A stretch of 64,000 nt of DNA from Linnemannia elongata. Lineage: Eukaryota; Mortierellomycota; Mortierellomycetes; Mortierellales; Mortierellaceae. Numbering within the stretch: position 1 is the stretch's first letter; each line of letters begins with the position of its first letter. Both the position numbers and the translations under genes were made by a program. A model generated the notes under the pieces. That model was not told the origin of the DNA. It worked only from the letters and a program-made list of their open reading frames with translations, and did no database searches. Below are positions 57,401 through 64,000 of the stretch, in pieces. The DNA lies in assembly GCA_036320915.1 (NCBI GenBank), contig JAXBDG010000007.1:2046001-2110000 (forward strand), in the 5' to 3' direction.

Positions 57401-57713
57401 GACTAAAACAATACAGCTGTGCTCTCATATTTTTTTAGCAGTGTGATCAGGCCTGTCGTTTGTTGTTTGTGAAGGATGAAAAATTGTCGAGAGAAGTGTC
57501 GAGAAGAAAGTGACGGAGTATATGGATATTGTGTGTGGAGGAAGTGACGTGCTGTGAGGACGGCGAGGAAGGTGAAAAGTGCAGGTTGAATGAGATGAAC
57601 TTGAATGAGATGAATAGAGAGCGAAGAGGATGTAAGAGAAGGCGTGAAAACGGAGAGAGAGAGCGCGCTGCTTTGTCAGAGACTGAGAGGTACGAGACTG
57701 ATGTTGTCCAGGA
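54463..57713. other. 3.2-kb gene-poor interval
   Basis: No gene is supported. ORFs at 55801-56178 (+) and at 56439-56780 and 57065-57428 (-) have ordinary composition but no domain and no clear splice partner. A decayed member of the neighbouring family was looked for and not found. Confidence 0.4.
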
Positions 57714-58241
57714 TTACTGTGGGTGTGGGTTCATCACAACCAAGTAGACAGCTGCGGTGTTTGCTTCGATTCGGACCGGGATAACACTATGTAGATAGAA
57801 TCACGAGCGCATCGTCGAGAGAGAGCGAATCATAAAAAAAAAAAAGTGAATGGTTATGGAATTGTCAGTCTGCCATTGCGATCCTGCAATCCTGATTATC
57901 TATTGTTATTTTGTTCTGGTTCACAGAAGAAGGAGTTACAAAAAAATTGCGAAAAGAAAGTCGAAGAGATATAGGAGGAAGACAGCACAGGAGCGAGTGC
58001 CTTACATGACCAAGTCTTCTCGGATGGGAGAGACAAGAGTGTTACCGTTGAGAATGATATGAGCATTCGGAAAATATTCCACAATGTCGCTCCAGTACAC
58101 AACGCGCTCGTTCGGGTTTAATTGGTAAATTTGGAGAGACGTGATGGACTCTGGGATATCCGGGTCGTCAATGGATCGAAATCTTTGGAAGCTTGGAGGA
58201 TTCTCTGAAAGCGGAACTCGTTTCATCGACAACTGATTCAT
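57714..58241 (-). CDS. single N-domain protein, 102 residues
   Basis: Two minus-strand exons, 58006-58241 and 57714-57786. The protein is little more than the shared N-domain: RVVYWSDIVEYFPNAHIIL, NTLVSPI, then across the phase-2 intron VIPVRI and VYLVVM, and the stop follows five codons later. The second exon is only 73 nt and would be missed by ORF scanning. Either the domain works alone here, perhaps as an adaptor or a competitor of longer paralogues, or the gene has lost its C-terminal part. Splice sites GTAAGG and TACATAG are good. A TATA-like box lies about 320 bp upstream. Confidence 0.65.
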
Positions 58242-58559
58242 ATTGAAAGCGCCCAGATCCGGAAGAGGATAAAAAGGAGTAGGAAAAAAAGGTGGATGGT
58301 GGGATAGTGGTGTTATCGTTTGATGGCTCTAGTTAATGAAGGAAAGTGGGAGGCGGAAGCAAAGGTCGAGAAACAGTAGGTACTTAAATGCAGAAAAGTG
58401 GTGATTTTGGTCGTAAAGCAAGCGAGCACAGTGCAAAGAATGGGTGAAGTTAGGTGAAGCAAAGAGCCGAGTAAGTCATTCCAGTTAGAAACAACGATGA
58501 GAAGCGAGAGGTTTGAAGAACGACAAGGTAAGATTGAACAGAATCTCAAGGAAAGGATC

Positions 58560-58569
58560 ATTATATATC
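58560..58569 (-). promoter_or_regulatory. possible TATA box of 102-residue gene
   Basis: ATATATAAT on the minus strand, about 320 bp before the ATG. The leader would be long, so the link is uncertain. Confidence 0.35.
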
Positions 58570-61534
58570 CCTGTGTGCCTTCTGGCGAAGGCCAAAGGCG
58601 GAGTGAGTGAGGATGAAAGGAGCAAGAGTAATAAGAGAACGGCGAGGAGTTAAACGAGTGAGAAGAGACGATGAATTGGCGAAGAAAATATGAAAGAGGT
58701 CCTGTTTTCCTTCGTCTGAGATTAAGACTTATTCTCGCACCGTTAAGAACAGTCGCATCCTCCAAAGGGCGATTGCTGTTGTAAAATTCATGTATTACGT
58801 TCGCTCCGCCTTCTTGCTTGGCCATTAGACTAAGTGTTTCTCGAAATAAGGTGCTGACCGAGCAGTGGGCATTCATTCACCTCTACGCCTGTCATCGAAC
58901 GGCGCAGACAATTGGTTTACACATACTTTCTAACAGAAAATATCTATCTAGTCTTGCTTTTATAACATACGGTGCAACTGGATGGCAAGTAGAAACGTTA
59001 AGATAACCAAAACAAAAGGAGAAAGATCTTTCGTATTCTTCCTTTGTGTCCCACACTATTAACTTGTTTTGTTCTTTGCATGCGAGGTAGCACAGAGATA
59101 AATATTTTGGTCAAGGGTCCGATTTCGCACGTTTGCTTTGCATGGTTCGCTTGGCTCTCCTTTGCATTCTCAGCAACTTCTCATTCTTAAATTGTTTAAC
59201 GATTAGGTACCAAGCATGCCGCTGCGACTGGGAACACTACCCTCAGAATGGTATTCCAAAAGACCCAAGTCGGTTCATCCACGATCCTGTGATCCTGGAT
59301 GCCCTTGACAGCGATCAGCGGTAAAAAACTGAAGGGCCTGTTTGGTGAAAGGGTTCCTCAAAAGACTCGCTTTATTTTTCGTCTTGTCTCCAAAAAACAC
59401 CAAAGCTCTGCGCCATATGGATATATGTGCAATGAAGTCAGCGAGTAGGTGGCGATGAGACAGATAAGAGGAAGAAGGGGGAATTAACAGTGATGATGTC
59501 AGATGGCAGCCCATCCTTCGAATACAGTGGCAAGGTCTGAAAAGGTGGTTACCGCATTTTCTCAACGCAGCTAATGTTCTCGATTACTGAGATTGTCCAC
59601 TCTGGCGCAGACTTAAGCAGCCGTAGTAGTTAAGGAGTTCCTTTCTGATGTATCACAATAGAAACGAACAAAGGTGGTCATATAGGTAATAAGTATATAA
59701 GAGAGTAATGAGTGGCGGCAAAGCAGAATGCCGCGGGAGGCGACATCGCAACTCCCCCCTCACCTGGGAGGAATTGGTTCCTTTTTTATCATCTCTGGAT
59801 GTTGCAAGAAAGCAGGCACCCAACCTCAGCCACAGGGTGTCGTACAGAGCACCCCTTTGAGAGGATCCCGGCGCGGTGGCGCAGACGTAAAATGATTTGC
59901 GTTATTAGCCCTATTTCTAATTGGTGCTTTACCACGGATGTTTTCAAGTCGTTTCTCTTGCTTACGCGTTCATAAGTCTGTTATAATGATTCATAACAAC
60001 TCATTTTTCGTTTACTGTCGCTACAACGAATCGTTCGAACCCGAGTGTCTACGTAATTGACAAGTGATCATACCCTTACTGTCTCAAATAGTTATCAGTC
60101 GCGAGATATACACCGACATAGCATACATCCTTGCCATGTCAACACGATGCAAAAGGGAATGTAAAAGAAGTAATCGCCTTAGACGACTAGGGAGGGATGT
60201 GCGGCTGGCAGTGAACGTGAGCATTTCGACAACAGCACATATCATCCTATCGAGCACCATGCCTATTGCTGCCGTTTGTAAATAATTGTTTACAGATTGC
60301 AGCAGACACAAAGTTTAAGGCTTCGCCAACCTTGAATCAATCCTTCGTTTCTTTTTTTTTGCGAGTTCGAAAAAAAAAAAAAAAAATAGCTCAATCATTG
60401 AACAACGGGAAAGCACCTACTGTTATTTCATTTCACCAATAGAAAAACAGACATGTCATCGCCCTGCTCTTTGTAACTTCGCCAAATGGCATCGACTTTG
60501 CCATCTTCACTTTGCCATAGCGGTCATCATTTAAAAGGTGGACGCCTCTTTTCATTCTTTTTCTTTTTTTTAAATCATTTATTCGCTTCTTTGACACACG
60601 GGTTGGACATTTGCTTGTCTGTCCGTTGTAACCTCCACCTCCTTTCACTCCCCTTATTTGTTTTCCCACACGAATCTCTATCATCCTTTGCCTTTTCCTC
60701 CTTTCTTCGTCTCACAGCACACTACTCCGCGTCCCAACACACTCATCACTCATCACATCCACACCCACTCACCCTCAAACGCACACAAACACAAAACACC
60801 TATATACACACACATGCAATCACAAACACATACAGAGACTTCAGCGCACCCACCTTTAGATTTGCCATTATTTTTTTAGAAGGATGCGAGTTTGGTTGGA
60901 CACATCAAAAATCACATGGAAGATCTTCTCGGTTGCTGTTTTTTTACTCAGAAAAACAATTGTTGGATGACTACACTCCCCCCTTGGTACTATAAAAGAA
61001 ACACCTCCCCCGCCTCACCCTGTCTGTCACTCTTTGTTTTTGTTGTAAGTAACATTGTGCGAGTGCATTACCCTTCTGCCTCTATATCGTTGTTTTGGTG
61101 GTTCTCCCTACTTCTTGTGTTCCATCAATAGGTTTTCGCGCTAGTTGGAACTGCTTTTTCCCTTAAAGATTGTAGAAGTGGAGGGAGTGAGTGGGAAGAG
61201 CGGAAGAAGAAAAACAAAAGGGAGCAAAAAGAATATCATGCAAATGTGCATGAGCGTAACATTTAACATGCTCCATTTATTTCGATCCCTGGCTATGGTT
61301 CGATTGGGGGTGCGTGTTTGTGTTTTTGGGAACTCCCACTCCGTTGAGAGTAGTGTTTCTCAAAATTATTCGCATGACACCAAAAAGAAGCCACTCTAGT
61401 TGAGAGATACTTTCTAGTTTCCCAATGCAAGAGAGTTCTCCTAGTATGGTATCTTGCGATAAACATTTTTGTTGATGTTGATGTTGTTCTGACTTTTCTC
61501 AATGCATTCATGCCTTGGTCAATGTTGATGGTAG

Positions 61535-62024
61535 ATACAACTCACCAATTCGGAGTGGCCTCTCGCCAAACTATTCTCACGCAGAAAGGACGTACGACTC
61601 CAATCTCAGGTATGTATGGCACCATTTCATGATGACGCTTGTGTTGGGAGTATATTGTATTTGTCTGCTTGCTTGTTTTGCTTTCCTTAGGGTGAAAGGG
61701 AAAAATTAAGGTTCGATTTTTTTTTGGATGGGAGGTACATGCGATGGTACGGTGCGTCGTTTTGCTGAGTGTTCTTTTTACTGTTTTTCTCGTTTTCTCT
61801 TTGCTTTTTCTCTCATTCCTCGTCCCCTTTTCTTGGTACGGTCATCAATAAAAGCATCGTTTTTTATTCCCTTTCTTTCTTTCAACAGTCGCTTGAACAA
61901 CAGATGTCGCGACTATCCTGGGCAAGCCAATGCACTTATTCTTGTGGCGTTGTGGAGCATGTGCACAAGGTTTAAAGTTCGATCCAAAAGGACGCCGTCT
62001 CACTTTTTCGCCTCGTCTGGCTGA
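61535..62024 (+). other. possible spliced exon pair of unknown gene
   Basis: 61535-61609 ends CTCAG/GTATGT, and 61889-62024 starts after TTTCTTTCTTTCAACAG. The joined frame reads YNSPIRSGLSPNYSH and later RLNNRCRDYPGQAN, ending at a TGA. The upstream start was not located and no family was recognised. It could be a relic, a UTR or chance. Confidence 0.25.
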
Positions 62025-62311
62025 TGGAAAAGGGAATGGGAGATGGTGAGCATCCGAGTCGATGGTCTGGGATCTGTCTACTTTCCCCCTCGTTCCTGCC
62101 TCTTCCTTTCTCTCATGTTTCTGTTGTAATTTTTCACAAGCCCATAAAGTTGGACTGGCGCCGATGAAGAAAAGTAACAAGAAGCAACATACACGCATGC
62201 CATCATCGTCCTTGCAAACCAGAAAGGGCTCAGACTCACTTCAATCTTTTCTTATTTCTCTTGCATGAAAAAATTGTCTAAAAGCATGTTTTGCTGAATC
62301 TCACGCTCTCT

Positions 62312-62327
62312 CCCCCCCCCCCCCCCC
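62312..62327 (+). repeat. C16 homopolymer
   Basis: Sixteen consecutive C residues about 620 bp upstream of the last gene. Confidence 0.7.
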
Positions 62328-62946
62328 GTCTCTCGTCCCGCAGCTTCTTTTATCTGCTCTGTTCCTTGACCACCCCTCAAAATGACAAAGCGAGAGAACA
62401 AGCGAGCCTGGACAAAAGAACCAAAACACCGACGGCACACCCCGTTCTCCCTTATCCCCTGAAAGGCAGAGGCTATTCCCATGCTCATCGATCGGCCGGC
62501 ACAGCACCTTTATTTGCTGTATTTGAACTGGTTTGCGTCTGCTTTGGAAAAAAAAGTTGTTTATTTGCTTTCAGGGCCTGGACCAGAGAGAGCATGCTCA
62601 CCTGGAACGAGAAATCTCAACACAACGCCCTGAATGTGTCACAGACCGTTCTTCGTCTTCTCTTTTTCAGTTTCTTCCTCTCTTTCTTATTTTCTTTTCT
62701 CTTTCTTGCTTTTCGATCACCACTTCTCCCTCTCCTTTCACCGTGCTTAAAAACCCTTCTTCCCGACTTACTCGTGCAATTCTCACTGCCACAGCTCAAC
62801 TTTTCGTCCTTTTCTCCTCTGTCCATCGATATTGCTCCCTCAAATCGTCTCCCACACCCCTACACATCAATATTATTAGCCCAGACTGTGACCTAAGCCT
62901 TTCGACTACATCCTCCACGCCGCTATTCCTCACGAACGTTATTGTA

Positions 62947-64000
62947 ATGACTCGCATCAATTTCTCCCACAAGGACCCCTCAGGGCAGGTAGACCAACGC
63001 GCGAATCCCCAAGGATTCCAGAGGCCTGATCTTCCGGCCACTCGTAGATACCTTCTGACCGACAAACAAAACCGCGACAGTTTCTTCAGTGTCCTTGTCA
63101 GTGCGATAAAACTCGCCTTCCCGAATTACGACCACATCAAACGCGAGGCGCAGAACGTCGTGGTGCCAACGGTCTTGCAAAGGTAAGTTTCACGGAACAT
63201 TCATGTAAATGGCTCGCTTGTTAGTTACTCTATGCCATCTCGACTAACTTGACATTCATCTCCGTCAACATTAGGTCGGATCCTCCTCGAATTCGGACAT
63301 ACACAAGTGAAATCCTACGCGTCATGGATGAAAAAGGGACACAGGACCCGCCAGGGGTTGAGTCTGAGGGAGGAGGAGATGGTGATGCCATGGATGAGGA
63401 CGACAACGATGACAACGATGACAACGATGACCAAGGCGGATATGAGACTGATGGCGACGACATGGATGGGAACCAGACAGACGTAATGATCGACTATTCG
63501 TATTCGACGTTTGAGATGAACGCATCCCTGAGCATTCAACCGTTGTATCCCGCTCTCGCTGAATATGCGGATCCCCGCCCGTCAAGGACACGATCCTTTT
63601 TCGCCCTGCCTGTATATATGCTGGACGAGGAAGGGAGCGTCCTTTCTATGCAACATAGCTCATGGAAGGTGTTCAGAGTTTGTGAGAGCGGTAGGAACAA
63701 CCTTGAAGTCGAGACCTGGATCTCTCACTTCATCCATGAGCGGAGTTACGGGGTTATCACAGATGACAAGGCAGCTCGTTTCGTCGAATCTTTTGGTCAT
63801 ATTCTCCTCTCCAAGGCCAAAAGGTTTCTTGACGCTTTTCGTAATACCTCCTCTAGCACCGACCCGGCCCCGATGTCAAACCAAGACCTTGCCGTCAGCC
63901 ACCTTTGTCGAGAGCTCCAACTCGAGAACGCCGACGACTTCGTCCCTCATTTGGAAAAGACTATCGAAGACCTTGAGAAAAGTGTCTCAAGGGACACTAG
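62947..64000 (+). CDS. unrecognised protein, 3' partial
   Basis: Exons 62947-63182 and 63275 to beyond the window edge, 320 residues visible. The start MTRINFSHKDPSGQV follows a CT-rich leader; the frame is open upstream but low-complexity there. The intron has a consensus GTAAGT donor and an ACATTAG acceptor. The first 75 residues look globular (FFSVLVSAIKLAFPNYDHI). An acidic low-complexity stretch follows, with a DDN repeat encoded by a 9-nt tandem repeat. A second globular segment contains SWKVFRVCESG, ETWISHFIHE and LLSKAKRFLDAF and runs off the end of the window. No family was recognised. No stop was found to the last base. Confidence 0.7.

Larger units (their letters stand above)
58570..62946. 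other. 4.4-kb gene-poor interval
   Basis: No complete gene was found. Two spots look exonic on +: 59207-59324 after a CGATTAG acceptor, and the pair 61535-61609 / 61889-62024 joined by strong splice signals. Homopolymers (A17 near 60370, C16 at 62312) and CT-rich leader sequence before 62947 are also present. Confidence 0.4.

Noticed and set aside
59207..59324. Open segment YQACRCDWEHYPQNG after a good acceptor; another frame reads MPLRLG, similar to exon 2 of the shared N-domain
   Set aside because: The MPLR frame has the wrong phase and lacks the following hydrophobic strand. No upstream exon was found on +.
59870..60047. A-box-like GGTGGCGCAGACG and B-box-like CGTTCGAACCC, as in a tRNA or SINE
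   Set aside because: The boxes are about 150 bp apart, no acceptor stem or anticodon arm can be drawn, and no A tail follows.

Overview
The window is nuclear DNA from a filamentous fungus. The genes have many short GT-AG introns, pyrimidine-rich promoters, long A/T homopolymers and a eukaryotic gene set: cytochrome b5 reductase, NADPH-cytochrome P450 reductase, NAC-beta, a mitochondrial carrier and a GPI-anchored Kre9/Knh1-type wall protein. Tandem F-box plus NLR-style leucine-rich repeat genes, together with large single-exon proteins carrying an LFIVLPK-type motif, suggest an early-diverging lineage such as Mortierellomycotina. That placement is inferred from general familiarity, not from a search.

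Layout. 1-7 kb holds housekeeping genes: the 3' part of cytochrome b5 reductase (+), an eight-exon SSX2IP/Msd1-like coiled-coil protein (+) and NAC-beta (-). 8-17.6 kb is an accessory island of four intronless F-box/LRR genes, two on + and two on -, converging near 13.4 kb. All four share a core-promoter module and a distal upstream element. 19.5-20.3 kb encodes a small secreted ML (NPC2-like) protein. 21-31 kb holds two large single-exon LRR-like proteins on either side of a four-exon thiamine-pyrophosphate-type mitochondrial carrier. 31-44 kb is a run of minus-strand membrane and lipid genes: a DDHD-domain phospholipase, a PlsC/AGPAT-like acyltransferase and P450 reductase. 46.4-47.1 kb is a Kre9/Knh1-like wall protein. 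48.5-58.2 kb carries three minus-strand genes that start with the same unnamed domain of about 100 residues, split by an intron at the same codon and phase and followed by three different C-terminal parts. 62.9 kb to the end is the 5' part of an unrecognised acidic protein. The rest is mostly intergenic DNA without convincing genes.

The most notable observations are: (1) the acyltransferase reading frame closes only with a one-nucleotide exon, which lies between perfect splice sites and after 317 nt without AG; (2) the 48-58 kb trio looks like exon-mediated domain shuffling; (3) the four-gene F-box/LRR island shows a shared promoter grammar, near-identical LRR cores in two copies and a 117-bp identical block in the other two, which suggests gene conversion and a rapidly evolving recognition family.

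Exon coordinates were worked out by hand from reading frames, splice consensus and family sequence continuity. No alignment or database search was run.
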